Part shown: positions 18,186 through 27,828 of the stretch, one piece after another
Layout of the letters: every line of letters starts with the position of its first letter
How positions within the stretch are numbered: the stretch's first letter is position 1
Assembly: GCF_018588585.1 (NCBI RefSeq)
Contig: NZ_JAEUFG010000005.1
Span: 98,569 to 162,568 of the forward strand
DNA length: 64,000 nucleotides
DNA from: Bacillus sp. SM2101
GTDB taxonomy: Bacteria > Bacillota > Bacilli > Bacillales > SM2101
Reading direction: 5' to 3'
Notes under the pieces: generated by a model
Seen by the model: only the letters and a program-made list of their open reading frames with translations
Databases searched by the model: none
What the model was told of the DNA's origin: nothing
Made by a program: the position numbers and the translations under genes

Positions 18186-18645
18186 TATTACCCCCCATAT
18201 ACTCATAAACGGAATTAGTCATTGAAAAATAAACTGAACAAAGCAATTCTCTGTAAAATATATTCCTTTTTCATAATGTTATTTCAAATAACTGTATAAG
18301 AATAGGAGGTGCTCGTTTGCTAGGACAAGTTGTTGAAGCTTACGCCACTTCTTAATAAATCGAAATTTTTACTAAAACGAATTTGCTGTCTAACAATCAA
18401 TTTTTTATTAAAGGTCAAATTGTCATTCAATTGTGTGAAAACGTATTTCATTCCATATGCCATTAAAGTACATATTATTCATATGAACTCTTACTCCACG
18501 TTGATAAAAAAAGGATAAATAGAGCAACTTAATATATTGCCTACCATCCTTCGTTTAATTATTCTTTATAATGTCTAACAATAAAGAGATATATTTTTTT
18601 AATGTTCCTAACACTTTTAATAGAACATCTAGCCGTTTCTGTTTT
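18186..18645. other. Intergenic region with a possible 12-codon ORF
   Basis: A strong TAGGAGGT is followed eight bases later by TTG at 18317 and a 12-codon frame ending at 18355 (MLGQVVEAYATS). It could be a leader peptide or the stump of a lost gene. The downstream frame to 18518 is AT-rich and not protein-like. Confidence 0.35.
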
Positions 18646-19047
18646 TTAAACTACCAATTCTTTTTCTAGTTCCAACCTTAATTGATCCGGAATAACCTCG
18701 CTTTGCTGTGTTTCAAAATTGAAATAGACAATCACAGCTTCCCCTTTTGCGATATGTTGATTGGAATGAGCATCAACAATTAAATGCTCTATTTTAAAGC
18801 TTTTTGTACCTACGTGCGATACTCTTGACAAAATTCTTAATTGCTGGTCAAAAAAAGCTTGATTAATAAAATCACATTTTATTGAAACTACAACATATTT
18901 CCAATCTTTAATATCACAATGTGGATCAAATTGCTTAAAATATTCAACCCTAGCTTCCTCTAAGTAAATAAAATAACTAGTGTTATTGACATGTCCTAAT
19001 GCGTCTGTTTCAGAAAAGCGTACTTTCACGTTACATTCATGCATCAT
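18646..19047 (-). CDS. Acyl-CoA thioesterase, YbgC/FadM hot-dog family
   Basis: This 133-residue single hot-dog domain carries the active-site signature RFSETDALGHVNNTSYFIYLEEAR near the N-terminus, where the Asp of ETD(A/M)xGH is catalytic in the 4-hydroxybenzoyl-CoA thioesterase subfamily. It hydrolyses acyl-CoA thioesters in the cytoplasm; the acyl chain is not predictable. The GATGATGAA start region offers two adjacent ATGs. No operon partner. Confidence 0.85.
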   Translation of the reverse strand: MMHECNVKVRFSETDALGHVNNTSYFIYLEEARVEYFKQFDPHCDIKDWKYVVVSIKCDFINQAFFDQQLRILSRVSHVGTKSFKIEHLIVDAHSNQHIAKGEAVIVYFNFETQQSEVIPDQLRLELEKELVV

Positions 19048-19209
19048 TTCATCATCCCTTCTACAACCTCTGCTTCATTCGTCATATTCTATTTCTACAT
19101 AGTATAGCTATATACCTTTTTTCTTTTAGCTTTCTATCAACTTAAATCTCAAAAATCAATAGGCATATGTTTAGTAGATTCTTGCTAGTTATTTTACAAA
19201 TAACGATTG

Positions 19210-19992
19210 TTATTCTAATAGCTTTAATCGATCTAGAACTGTGGCTAGCTGTGCTCTCGTTACATGTTCGTTCACTCTGAAGTTTCCTTCGCTGTTAGCT
19301 GTAAGAACTCCTTTATTCATCGCTTTGCGGATCGAGTTCTCTGCCCAATGTCCTTCATAGTCTTTTTTTTCAACAGGCTCTTCATCCTCACCGATAAACC
19401 ATGCTAACGACTTGCTCCCATTCAAAGTGTTTAAGTCAAGATTACCGTTGTACCATGATACTTTTCCCTTGCTAGTGTATTGCCAAATTTCACAAGGGTA
19501 GTCTGGTTTCTTTTGCTGGGTGCCGTCGTTGCTACCGTATCGAGGAAGCCATAGGAAATCTGCGTTCACTTTATCCATACCGAAAGGTTTATAAAGGTGA
19601 TGACCCGTGTACAATCCTACTTTCCAACCACTTGCTTTACACACGTCAATAAATGCTTGAGTAGCAGGTTTCATCTGTGCAACGGTGGGCGTTGTTTTAT
19701 CCTCAACATCGACCACTAAAAACTTGGCAGCTGGATCAATTCTATTAAGGAAATCACGTGCTTCTACAATTGCGTCGTTTTCACTGACAAACCTAGCGTA
19801 TGCATAATGAGCAAATGGAATACCATATTTTTTACAGTTATGCACATGTTTGACGTATTCACGATCAATAACAGTAGAACCATATTGCACTCTAATAATC
19901 ATTAACGCTACTTCTTCAGCAGCCTTTGCCCAATTAATATTACTAGTGAGTTGGTGGTGTGATACATCCACGATAAGTGTTTTGTTCATCAT
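19210..19992 (-). CDS. GH25 lysozyme-like hydrolase with a C-terminal SLH-type module
   Basis: Residues 5-200 are a glycoside hydrolase family 25 domain: IVDVSHHQ, HYAYARF, the acidic pair in FLVVDVED, GLYTGHH and CEIWQYTS, ending with DLNTLNG. Such enzymes cut the MurNAc-GlcNAc bond of peptidoglycan. Residues about 212-260 form one S-layer-homology-like module (GHWAENSIRKAMNKGVL...VTRAQLATVLDRL), a cell-wall binding unit usually found in threes. There is no signal peptide, as in phage or sporulation lysins. TAAGGAG precedes ATG 19992. Confidence 0.87.
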   Translation of the reverse strand: MMNKTLIVDVSHHQLTSNINWAKAAEEVALMIIRVQYGSTVIDREYVKHVHNCKKYGIPFAHYAYARFVSENDAIVEARDFLNRIDPAAKFLVVDVEDKTTPTVAQMKPATQAFIDVCKASGWKVGLYTGHHLYKPFGMDKVNADFLWLPRYGSNDGTQQKKPDYPCEIWQYTSKGKVSWYNGNLDLNTLNGSKSLAWFIGEDEEPVEKKDYEGHWAENSIRKAMNKGVLTANSEGNFRVNEHVTRAQLATVLDRLKLLE

Positions 19993-20481
19993 TTATCGAC
20001 TCCTTATTTCACTATATGCAGCTAAATCATGTGTGCTTGTACATAATCCCCATATAATTGAAATAATTCGCATAGTTAAAAAAATCGAATCCAAAATGAA
20101 TCAGGATCCGACTTTCATCTATACAAGTACGCATAGAAAGCTAGCAAAACGCTTTAGTAGAATTATGCTTATTAATCGACTTTTTGTAAACACTGTTGGA
20201 TTGCAGCTCTTGAATTAATGTTACACGATTGCCCTAATGTTACAGGTGAAAAGATGGCACCAACTCTATTTGATACTATTTCTGACATACGTAAATGAAC
20301 GATTCGTGTGAAAACAACCTTTTAAAATCAGAGATAAAACATGTAGTGATTGTTAAGAATGATCGTTACTAAACTGAAAACAGATTTGTTGGATGATTGC
20401 TATAGTTAAGAAACGGTACATAAGTTACTTGTGTACTCCATATGACAAAGTCTATTCTTTAATCAGCGATATATTCAATCT
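19993..20481. other. Intergenic region with a repeat fragment
   Basis: About 490 bp between two same-strand genes. Bases 20248-20323 read, on the minus strand, AAGGTTGTTTTCACACG and onwards, like the left arm of the dispersed repeat. Nothing else is supported. Confidence 0.4.
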
Positions 20482-21480
20482 TTACTTTAATAAAAATCCA
20501 TTCTTTAAAGGGTCATCTTCATCTACTAGAAATTGGTGTAGCCCTGTTATAAATGCAGAACCGGTTATTTGTATTGTAATTGCATCATTACCATCATATT
20601 TTGTAATAGAACTCATTTCTCCTACCAACTGACCACCTATTATACTTTCAAAAATAATTTTGTCTTGATATTGTATCTTGCCATAATGGTGCAATGCTGC
20701 CATTAAAGCACTAATACCGCTTACTGAAGGCGATCGATCAATATGACCTGTACTGTTCATTACTAATAACTGTACTTTTGAACTATATAACTGACTTTCG
20801 TCATATAATATCACTCCACTTATTTCTTTTACAGCTCCATGACTATGGCTAAGTAAATCTATATCGATTTGATTGTTAATCTCTTTGACGATTTTGCGAA
20901 ATGCTACTAAATTTGTAACATCAAGCTCTATCCCTATGTCTTCAACCCTTACAATTGCATAGTATCCACCACCGTATGCAATATCAACATTCAACATACG
21001 ATGTGGAACATTTAATTGTATGTTCATCATATCAAAATATGATGGACTGTACTGAAAGTTTACTGATTCTACTGTTGTTCGATCCCATTGTGCATAGGCT
21101 ATGACCTTGCCAGCTACACTGTCGATAATTATATCTTTTGATATGCTATTCATGTCTATTAAACCTGTCTCGATAGCAGCGGTTACAACTTCAATAATCC
21201 CTTGACCATACATAGATGAATACCCTTCATTGCTGAAAAATATCATTCCAAAATGAGCATCTTCATGAACAGGTTCAGTAATCATACACCCCTTCATACC
21301 TGCATGTCCTCGTGGTTCTTTCATAAGAATATGACTTATAATTTCATAGTGATTTGCCAAGTAATCTTTTTTTTCTTCCATCGTTTTCCCCCTTATTGGA
21401 GGAACTCCACCAGTGATGATTCTTAGTGGTTCACCTGCCGCGTGCACATCAACAGTTGTAATCAATTTGTTAAATTCCAT
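20482..21480 (-). CDS. Proline racemase superfamily protein lacking both catalytic cysteines
   Basis: This 332-residue protein aligns along its length with the hydroxyproline epimerase encoded upstream (21684-22709), sharing VDVHAAGEPLR, EPRGHAGM, DIAYGGGYYA and HIDRSP. The two catalytic cysteines of the family are replaced. The first motif, MCGHDT in the neighbour, reads MYGQGI (Tyr91). The second, SPCGTGT, reads SPSVSGI (Ser252). Racemase or epimerase chemistry needs both thiols; dehydratase relatives lack one. This one lacks both, so it may be a different lyase or a non-catalytic partner. GAGGTGGAG precedes ATG 21480. It is third in the operon led by the sigma-54 promoter at 23933. Confidence 0.8.
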   Translation of the reverse strand: MEFNKLITTVDVHAAGEPLRIITGGVPPIRGKTMEEKKDYLANHYEIISHILMKEPRGHAGMKGCMITEPVHEDAHFGMIFFSNEGYSSMYGQGIIEVVTAAIETGLIDMNSISKDIIIDSVAGKVIAYAQWDRTTVESVNFQYSPSYFDMMNIQLNVPHRMLNVDIAYGGGYYAIVRVEDIGIELDVTNLVAFRKIVKEINNQIDIDLLSHSHGAVKEISGVILYDESQLYSSKVQLLVMNSTGHIDRSPSVSGISALMAALHHYGKIQYQDKIIFESIIGGQLVGEMSSITKYDGNDAITIQITGSAFITGLHQFLVDEDDPLKNGFLLK

Positions 21481-21683
21481 TACTCCACCTCTTGTTGATC
21501 ATATTAATGGCTTATTCGTATTGCTTGTTGCGTTTTGTTCTAACATATAAGCATGTTATATTTAGCGTTAATGGCATTTTGTTACTTTTAATGATTGGTG
21601 TTTCTATTAAGCTTCGTCTTACAGTCTATTATTATAAAAAAATCGCAACAAATTATGCTAAAGTAGCATGCTAGATACCTATA

Positions 21684-22709
21684 TTACTCATGTCCCTCCA
21701 TTGGTGGAATGAGTAGAAATCCGTCCTTCAGCTTATCTTTTGGATTGTAAAAGAAATGGTGCATGCCCATTACCCAAGCAGAGCCAGATATTTCGGTGAT
21801 TACTGCTTCAACATTTTCTACTGAAGTCGTTTGTATTACTCTTCCTTTAAACGTCGTTCCAACGATACTCTCATGAATAAATAGCTCATTTAATGCTATC
21901 TCATTTTTTGCATATAATGTCGCAAGTTTTGCAGACGTCCCTGTACCACATGGAGAACGGTCAATACCACCAGGTGGGACGACTACTGTATTTTTCACGT
22001 GTGCATTTTGGTTACTTGGGTACGTAAAAAATTCTACATGAGTTAAGCCATTAATAAATGGATGTTCAGGATGAGCAATTTCAGTGCTTTCATTTATTTT
22101 ATCACGAAGCTTTACAGCTATTTCTACTATATTTGATGCATTTGCAGGGTTGAGTTCTAGCCCCAATTTTCTCGCGTCTGTTATTGCATAAAAATTCCCT
22201 CCGTATGCAATGTCACAGTGAACATCTCCATAGCCATCGAGGTTTACGTTAATGCTTTTCAATAAGAAAGAAGGGATATTACAAAAGGCTACCTCTATTG
22301 CTTTACCATTAGAGATTGTTATATTAACCTTGACCAGCCCTGCAGGTGTATCTAATGTAAGTGTTGTAATCGGCTCCTGGATATTAATCATCCCTGCTTC
22401 AACTAGTGCTGTGCAAACTCCAATTGTATCGTGACCACACATTGGTAAATAGCCGCCTGTTTCAATGTAAATCACGCCAATATCTGCTTCAGGGTGACAA
22501 GGCTCTGTGATTAAGGCACCTGACATCACATCATGTCCTCTCGGTTCGTACATTAAAAACTGCCGGATATAATCATAATTACTTTTCATATATAGCATTT
22601 TGTCAGACATCGTTTTGCCCTCTAACTTTGGGAGACCATTAATTACAGTTCTTGTTGGATTCCCTCCTGTATGTGTGTCAATTGTTGAAAACACCTGCCT
22701 TGCTTTCAT
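21684..22709 (-). CDS. 4-hydroxyproline 2-epimerase (proline racemase family)
   Basis: Epimerises trans-4-hydroxy-L-proline to cis-4-hydroxy-D-proline, the first step of hydroxyproline catabolism. The 341 residues include both catalytic cysteines, Cys91 in MCGHDT and Cys254 in SPCGTGT, plus EPRGHDVM and VDTHTGG-like (IDTHTGG) start motifs. The ATG overlaps the upstream stop codon (TAATG), so it is translationally coupled to the FAD oxidoreductase gene. The cluster context favours hydroxyproline over proline as substrate; proline racemase activity cannot be excluded from sequence alone. Confidence 0.88.
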   Translation of the reverse strand: MKARQVFSTIDTHTGGNPTRTVINGLPKLEGKTMSDKMLYMKSNYDYIRQFLMYEPRGHDVMSGALITEPCHPEADIGVIYIETGGYLPMCGHDTIGVCTALVEAGMINIQEPITTLTLDTPAGLVKVNITISNGKAIEVAFCNIPSFLLKSINVNLDGYGDVHCDIAYGGNFYAITDARKLGLELNPANASNIVEIAVKLRDKINESTEIAHPEHPFINGLTHVEFFTYPSNQNAHVKNTVVVPPGGIDRSPCGTGTSAKLATLYAKNEIALNELFIHESIVGTTFKGRVIQTTSVENVEAVITEISGSAWVMGMHHFFYNPKDKLKDGFLLIPPMEGHE

Positions 22710-23893
22710 TATTGTGTCACCCTCTCTTTAAAACGATCGTATCTTAGTGGTTTTAATGGAACCGCCGATTCTGACTTTTCTTGTATAAGATCATCAATTA
22801 ATTTTCCAGTGATCGCTGCCAAGCTAATACCATCTCCTTCATGCCCGGCTGCTATAAAGAAGTTTGGTATCTCTTCAACTTGTGAAATGATCGGTAAATG
22901 ATCCTCTGTATACGGACGTAATCCTGCATATGTTCGAATGAGTGAAAAGTCAGCTAGCTTAGGATAAAAACGAATCGCCCTCTTAGCCATACACTTTATC
23001 ACTTCCATATCTACAGTCGTATTAAATCCGACAAATTGTCTGCTGCTCCCTATAAGAAAATTTTGACTAGCTGTTGGCTCAAAAACGAGGGCAACTCCAT
23101 ACTTCTCTGTTGTCTCATCAACCATTCTTTTCCCACCGAATTTAGAGATTAAATAGCCAAATTCCATTACTTTACGAAGACCAATTGGCTGTTGCCTTGC
23201 TGCAACGATAATATGTCCTTTTCTTGGTTTAATTGGAATAGTGATGCCCAACATTTCACCTATTCTAGGAGCCCATACCCCTGCAGCGTTCACGACATAT
23301 GTTGATGTAAAAGTCCCGTTTGATGTTTCTACTATAAATTGATTATTCTTTGTTTTCTTCACTTGTTTTACTTCAGTATGAGTAACAACCTTAGCTCCAT
23401 ACTTCCTTGCCCCTTCAAATAATGAAAATGTCATTAAATATGGGTTGACTGTTGAATCTGTTTGACATTCCACTCCTCCGAGTAGGTCATCAGCAAAATA
23501 CGGAGATTCTTGCTTTATATCAAATCGATCAAGCATACGAAACGGAAGTCCAGCTGCCTTCTGCTTTCTAACCCATTCTTCTGCTGCCACCATCTCCTGT
23601 TCATTTTCACAAACTAAAATACTTCCTGGTGCTCTATATTCAAAAGTGTGCTCTAATTCTTTACTTAATTGATCAACGAGTCTTTGACTCTCAAGGGACA
23701 TTTGACTATCAAAGCCGGGGTCTTTATCAATTGCTAAGATGTTCCCATCACACCTTGATGAAGTTCCACTAGCTAGTTCCCCTTTTTCAATGACAGTTAC
23801 ATTGTATCCTGATTTGGAAACGTAATATGCAACTGCGCTTCCTATTACACCTCCACCAATAACTAAGACTTCACAATGTTTTGTCGTACACAT
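22709..23893 (-). CDS. FAD-dependent D-amino acid / D-hydroxyproline dehydrogenase subunit (glycine-oxidase type)
   Basis: A 394-residue DAO-family flavoprotein. The FAD dinucleotide motif VLVIGGGVIGSAVAYYVSKSG is at the N-terminus, with SRCDGNILAID in the middle and a C-terminal HEGDGISLAAITGKLI. In characterised systems this subunit oxidises cis-4-hydroxy-D-proline to 1-pyrroline-4-hydroxy-2-carboxylate, together with an FAD/NAD subunit and 2Fe-2S subunits like those encoded at 25938-27777. The start at ATG 23893 follows GGAAGGAG; the longer frame to 23950 runs into the promoter. First gene of its operon, 40-55 bp downstream of a sigma-54 promoter. Confidence 0.87.
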   Translation of the reverse strand: MCTTKHCEVLVIGGGVIGSAVAYYVSKSGYNVTVIEKGELASGTSSRCDGNILAIDKDPGFDSQMSLESQRLVDQLSKELEHTFEYRAPGSILVCENEQEMVAAEEWVRKQKAAGLPFRMLDRFDIKQESPYFADDLLGGVECQTDSTVNPYLMTFSLFEGARKYGAKVVTHTEVKQVKKTKNNQFIVETSNGTFTSTYVVNAAGVWAPRIGEMLGITIPIKPRKGHIIVAARQQPIGLRKVMEFGYLISKFGGKRMVDETTEKYGVALVFEPTASQNFLIGSSRQFVGFNTTVDMEVIKCMAKRAIRFYPKLADFSLIRTYAGLRPYTEDHLPIISQVEEIPNFFIAAGHEGDGISLAAITGKLIDDLIQEKSESAVPLKPLRYDRFKERVTQ

Positions 23894-23932
23894 GATAGAC
23901 TCCTTCCTAACTACTATAGCTTTAGTTACATA

Positions 23933-23950
23933 TTGCAAGAAGTATACCAA
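23933..23950 (-). promoter_or_regulatory. Sigma-54 (-24/-12) promoter of the epimerase/oxidase operon
   Basis: The minus strand reads TTGGTATACTTCTTGCAA. The invariant GG (23948-23947) and GC (23936-23935) are 12 bases apart, as the -24/-12 consensus requires, and TTGCA is perfect at -12. It lies 40 bp upstream of the oxidase start and faces it. Confidence 0.75.
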
Positions 23951-24065
23951 TGTAGTAAAAATATAAAATCATACAAAAAATGAGTAAGCAAATAATGATA
24001 TCTAATATAAAATCGTTATTTTATAATTTAAATATTGTAAATGTTCTAACAATGAAATAAAATGA

Positions 24066-24096
24066 GTGTATAATATTTTTTAATGTGTAAAAAAAG
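24066..24096. promoter_or_regulatory. Possible upstream activator sites
   Basis: GTGTATAA (24066) and GTGTAAAAAAAG (24085) resemble the GTGTATAAAAAA half-sites found upstream of the other sigma-54 promoter at 32099. They lie about 120-150 bp from the -24 element, the usual range for enhancer binding. They also fall where the activator's own promoter should be. Confidence 0.3.
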
Positions 24097-24122
24097 ACAT
24101 ACATAAATTAGGGAGGGTACTA

Positions 24123-25853
24123 ATGTCAATAACATATACGAATGCCATTGATTTTATTAATACTGAGTTTTTATTATATTCAAAAGAAGAATTTAATGAA
24201 CAGCATGCTTCTAACGATTTAACTAACATAGACAATTATCCAATGCTCTTTGTCAAAGATCAGGATCATTACTTTTTTGCACCTTTAGACAAATCCACTA
24301 CACAACTTGAAGAAGTCAGTTTAATTCCTTCAAATAGTTCTGTTACTCATTTAATTACTGAATTAACAAGCAGCAGTATCGTACTTGTACAAAATACGAA
24401 AGAAGTCATAGGTTATGTTAGTATTAAGCAGTTTATAGATAAGATGTATTATTCCTACCAATCATTAAACGCCTACTTCGAGGCTGTCATCAATACAATC
24501 GATGCCTCAGTAACAGTTATCGATCATCAAGGCATCGTGCATGTTTGGACTGAAGGAGCTGAAAAAATTTTTTCCTTAAGCAAAGATCAAATTTTAGGAA
24601 ATCCTATCACCGATTTTTTTGACATTGATAAACTAGAAATTATGAAAACATTAAAGGAAGGCCGCTCTTTATACCGCCATCAACATAAACCTCGCTCAGA
24701 CCTATTCGTCTTAATTAACTCAAATCCCATTCACCTAGAAAATGATATCGTTGGAGCAGTAGTAACCGAAATGGACATAACGAGTCAGGTTCGCCTAAAT
24801 CAAGAATTATTTAATATGTCTACAAAAGTCCAACACCTTGAACAAGAAGTAGCAAAGTTAAATCGATTAAAAGATCCATTTGATACGATAAAGGGTAATA
24901 GCTCAGCTATAAAGAAAACCATTCAATTGTCAAAAAGAATATGCACCACAAATACAACTGTTTTAATTCTTGGTGAAAGTGGAGTCGGGAAAGAGTTATT
25001 CGCCAAGGCCATTCATGATACACGTGAATCTCATGATGCACCTTTTATTCCCATAAACTGTGGAGCCATTCCTTCATCATTGTTTGAAAGTGAATTATTT
25101 GGATATGCGAAAGGAGCATTTTCAGGAGCGGACCAAAAAGGTAAGAAAGGTAAAATTGAGCTTGCGATTGGTGGTACACTTTTTCTCGATGAAATCGGTG
25201 AAATGCCGCTAGACATGCAAGTTAAACTACTCAGGGTTCTTCAAGAAAGAAAATTCTACCCAATTGGAGGAACAAAACAGATTAATGCTGATATAAACAT
25301 TATCGCTGCAACGAATCGTGACCTTGAGTCATTAGTAAAGCAAGGAGATTTTCGTCAAGATTTATTTTACAGACTAAATGTTGTAAGTATAAATGTTCCA
25401 CCATTACGAAAAAGACAAGAGGATATTGTAGAGCTTACGCATTACTTTTTATATGAATTTTCCATTAGATACAACCGGCCAATTCATGGTATATCGCAGA
25501 CTGTAATGGAACAATTACTACAATATGATTGGCCTGGAAATATTCGAGAGCTACGCAATGTGGTGGAAAGATTGGTTGTTTTTAGCACTGAAGGAAATAT
25601 AAATTATGAAGATTTACCTTTTACAATTGACCCTATCAAAACAAGCGAATCGACATCATATGCTCTTTCATCAGCTGAAATCTTTTCACATGAGATCGGG
25701 ACATTAAGTGACGAATTACATGCACATGAGAAAAAGGTTATCTTACATGCTTTAAAACTGCATAACGGAAATAAGCTTGCATGCGCCAAGCGATTAGGAA
25801 TTACACGAGCAACACTATACAATAGAATGAAAAAACTAAATATACATTTATAA
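24123..25853 (+). CDS. Sigma-54-dependent transcriptional activator (PAS-AAA+-Fis HTH)
   Basis: A 576-residue enhancer-binding protein. The N-terminal 110 residues are an unassigned sensory region, and residues about 115-225 are a PAS domain. The AAA+ core has Walker A GESGVGKE (284-291), the sigma-54 contact loop GAFSGA (331-336) and Walker [11 protein letters not shown] (351-360). A Fis-type helix-turn-helix lies at the C-terminus ([20 protein letters not shown]). The loop has Ser for the usual Thr, a tolerated variant. GGGAGGG precedes ATG 24123. Its position between divergent hydroxyproline operons, each with a -24/-12 promoter, makes it their activator. A hydroxyproline-related signal is inferred. 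Confidence 0.9.
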   Translation: MSITYTNAIDFINTEFLLYSKEEFNEQHASNDLTNIDNYPMLFVKDQDHYFFAPLDKSTTQLEEVSLIPSNSSVTHLITELTSSSIVLVQNTKEVIGYVSIKQFIDKMYYSYQSLNAYFEAVINTIDASVTVIDHQGIVHVWTEGAEKIFSLSKDQILGNPITDFFDIDKLEIMKTLKEGRSLYRHQHKPRSDLFVLINSNPIHLENDIVGAVVTEMDITSQVRLNQELFNMSTKVQHLEQEVAKLNRLKDPFDTIKGNSSAIKKTIQLSKRICTTNTTVLILGESGVGKELFAKAIHDTRESHDAPFIPINCGAIPSSLFESELFGYAKGAFSGADQKGKKGKIELAIGGTLFLDEIGEMPLDMQVKLLRVLQERKFYPIGGTKQINADINIIAATNRDLESLVKQGDFRQDLFYRLNVVSINVPPLRKRQEDIVELTHYFLYEFSIRYNRPIHGISQTVMEQLLQYDWPGNIRELRNVVERLVVFSTEGNINYEDLPFTIDPIKTSESTSYALSSAEIFSHEIGTLSDELHAHEKKVILHALKLHNGNKLACAKRLGITRATLYNRMKKLNIHL

Positions 25854-25860
25854 ACCATCC

Positions 25861-25880
25861 TTCGGCATAAAACTTGCATC
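25861..25880 (+). promoter_or_regulatory. Sigma-54 (-24/-12) promoter of the dehydrogenase subunit operon
   Basis: TTCGGCATAAAACTTGCAT: GG at 25864-25865 and GC at 25876-25877 are 12 bases apart, with GGCA and TTGCA matching the consensus. It begins a few bases after the activator gene's stop and lies about 60 bp upstream of the BFD-like gene. Confidence 0.75.
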
Positions 25881-25937
25881 TGTTAGTAATAAGTTAATTC
25901 TAAACGTTTTTGAACCACAAAAAAGGAGTGACCTATT

Positions 25938-26207
25938 ATGACCGAAGCACAAACGATCATCTGTCGATGCGAAGAAGTAACCTACGAGGAAGTGTTCAAT
26001 GCTATTCAACAATATATGTGTTCCTCTCGAGAAATTAAACTAAGAACACGTGCTGGAATGGGCTGTTGTGGAGGTCGTACGTGTAGAGTACTGCTTGAAT
26101 CGCTCATACAAGATTTTTCTGAATTTGAAACAGAGAGGCTACAGCCCTTAAAATATCAGCCACCTATTCGACCAGTATCTTTTGGGCTGTTAGGTGAAAA
26201 TAAATGA
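25938..26207 (+). CDS. BFD-like (2Fe-2S)-binding protein, dehydrogenase subunit
   Basis: An 89-residue protein with the Cys pattern CRCEEVT (residues about 10-12) and GMGCCGGRTC (about 45-54), the BFD-like [2Fe-2S] fold. In heteromeric D-hydroxyproline and related amino-acid dehydrogenases such a domain passes electrons between flavin subunits. AAAAGGAGTG precedes the ATG. Its last four bases overlap the start of the next gene. Confidence 0.85.
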   Translation: MTEAQTIICRCEEVTYEEVFNAIQQYMCSSREIKLRTRAGMGCCGGRTCRVLLESLIQDFSEFETERLQPLKYQPPIRPVSFGLLGENK

Positions 26208-26542
26208 CCGAAAAAAACCGTATCGTGAATCACCCAATCCTTGGCATATTACAAGACAAAAAACGAATTACTTTTATGTTTGATGGACAGCTTGTCGAAG
26301 CTTATGAAGGAGATACGATTGCTGCCGCTCTATTAGCAAATAATATACGTACACTACGGTATCATGAAGAGACTGCAACACCGAGGGGCATATACTGTAA
26401 CATCGGACATTGTTACGAATGCCGTTTATCGGTCAATGGCACGAATGGAGTTAGATCCTGCATAACTGTCGTTGAAGAAGGAATGAAATTAGAAACAAGT
26501 AAAACTCTACCGAGTCCTTTAAAGGAGGTGGAGTCTAAATGA
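26204..26542 (+). CDS. (2Fe-2S)-binding protein, HcnA-like dehydrogenase subunit
   Basis: This 112-residue ferredoxin-fold protein has the cluster ligands in GIYCNIGHCYECRLSV and the fourth Cys in VRSC. It resembles the small subunit of HcnABC-type dehydrogenases (Fer2_4). The ATG overlaps the upstream stop (ATGA) and its own stop overlaps the next start, so the three genes are translationally coupled. Confidence 0.85.
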   Translation: MTEKNRIVNHPILGILQDKKRITFMFDGQLVEAYEGDTIAAALLANNIRTLRYHEETATPRGIYCNIGHCYECRLSVNGTNGVRSCITVVEEGMKLETSKTLPSPLKEVESK

Positions 26543-27777
26543 TTGATGTCGTTATTATTGGAGCAGGACCAGCTGGATTAAAGGCAGCCATAACATGTGC
26601 TACATATGACTTACACGTAAAGGTAATTGATGAGTTTGTGAAACCAGGTGGACGACTTCTCGGTCAACTTCATGAAGAACCAAATGGAACTTGGTGGAAT
26701 GGTATAGAACAAGCGAACAATTTATTGGAGCAAGCCACAGCTAACGGCGTTACAATCGATTGTGGAGTATCTGTCCACCACCTTGAAAAAACTACAGATG
26801 GCTGGGTTATTCATACGAATAAAGAACAAATTATTTCACCAACCGTCTTATTAGCAACAGGTGCCGCTGAATATTCAACACCAATTCAAGGGTGGACACT
26901 TCCCGGAGTCATGTCAATTGGTGCCGCACAGGTGATGACAAATGTTCACAGGGTAAAAGTTGGTCAAAGAGGAATTGTCATTGGATTAAATGTTTTATCA
27001 TTTGCAATAGCTCGTGAATTACAGCTTGCTGGTATTGAATTGGCTAGTATTGTTCCTCCAAAGTTCAGTCAAATCACGAAAGAAACTGGGCATCCACATA
27101 AAATTATGGATGCGTTACTTAAGTATTCTCACCTTGCTCCATCAGTATTTCTTAGATTCGGGAGTAAATTAATTAAAAATCAAACTTTGCAAAGAATAGC
27201 AGTTGACTTTTACCCTAAAAGTGGCATATCAGTTTGGGGCATACCTCTGCATCTACGTACTGCCGCTGTAGAAATATTTGGGGAGACTAAAGTTGAAGGT
27301 GTTAAGCTTGTTAATATTACTTCTAGTGGTGAACCTATAAAGGGGACAGAAAGGGAATTACTTGTCGATTTTGTTTGCATCTCTGGTGGACTATACCCAT
27401 TAGCAGAATTAGCAGCTGTTGCTGGCTGTCCCTTCTACTATATTTCCGAATTGGGCGGCCATATTCCTTTACACAACGAAAGAATGGAAACACCATTGGA
27501 AGGACTCTACGTAGCAGGAAACATCACAGGTATTGAAAGCTCTAAGGTTGCAATTGCTCAAGGGAATACCGCTGGACTGTCAATTGTATCAAACTTAATG
27601 AAAAATAATGAGGCAATCGAAGAAAAGGTCAATGAATCAATTGTAAACATAGAACAAGTTAGACATAATTCAATCATCCAATTTCACCCTGGTATAAAGA
27701 AAGGAAGAAAACAGTTAAATAAATTATGGAATGACTACAAATGTCAATACCCTCAAAAATATAAACAAATGTACTAA
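26539..27777 (+). CDS. NAD(P)/FAD-dependent oxidoreductase, HcnB-like dehydrogenase subunit
   Basis: A 412-residue pyridine nucleotide-disulfide-type flavoprotein: FAD motif VIIGAGPAGLKAAITCATYDL at the start, a second Rossmann segment around RGIVIGLNVLSFAIARELQLAG, and GLYVAGNITGIESSKVAIAQG near the C-terminus. With the two 2Fe-2S proteins and the glycine-oxidase-type subunit it would make up D-hydroxyproline dehydrogenase, as in Pseudomonas. GGAGGTGG lies just upstream inside the previous gene. Confidence 0.87.
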   Translation: MIDVVIIGAGPAGLKAAITCATYDLHVKVIDEFVKPGGRLLGQLHEEPNGTWWNGIEQANNLLEQATANGVTIDCGVSVHHLEKTTDGWVIHTNKEQIISPTVLLATGAAEYSTPIQGWTLPGVMSIGAAQVMTNVHRVKVGQRGIVIGLNVLSFAIARELQLAGIELASIVPPKFSQITKETGHPHKIMDALLKYSHLAPSVFLRFGSKLIKNQTLQRIAVDFYPKSGISVWGIPLHLRTAAVEIFGETKVEGVKLVNITSSGEPIKGTERELLVDFVCISGGLYPLAELAAVAGCPFYYISELGGHIPLHNERMETPLEGLYVAGNITGIESSKVAIAQGNTAGLSIVSNLMKNNEAIEEKVNESIVNIEQVRHNSIIQFHPGIKKGRKQLNKLWNDYKCQYPQKYKQMY

Positions 27778-27828
27778 TGATCATCAAACTTGAACATTAG
27801 TGAAATCATATGGAGACTCTCCATAATA

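Noticed and set aside
21481-21683. A separate sigma-54 promoter for the Cys-less racemase paralogue
   Set aside because: No correctly spaced GG/GC pair is present, so the gene is taken as the third of the operon starting at 23893.
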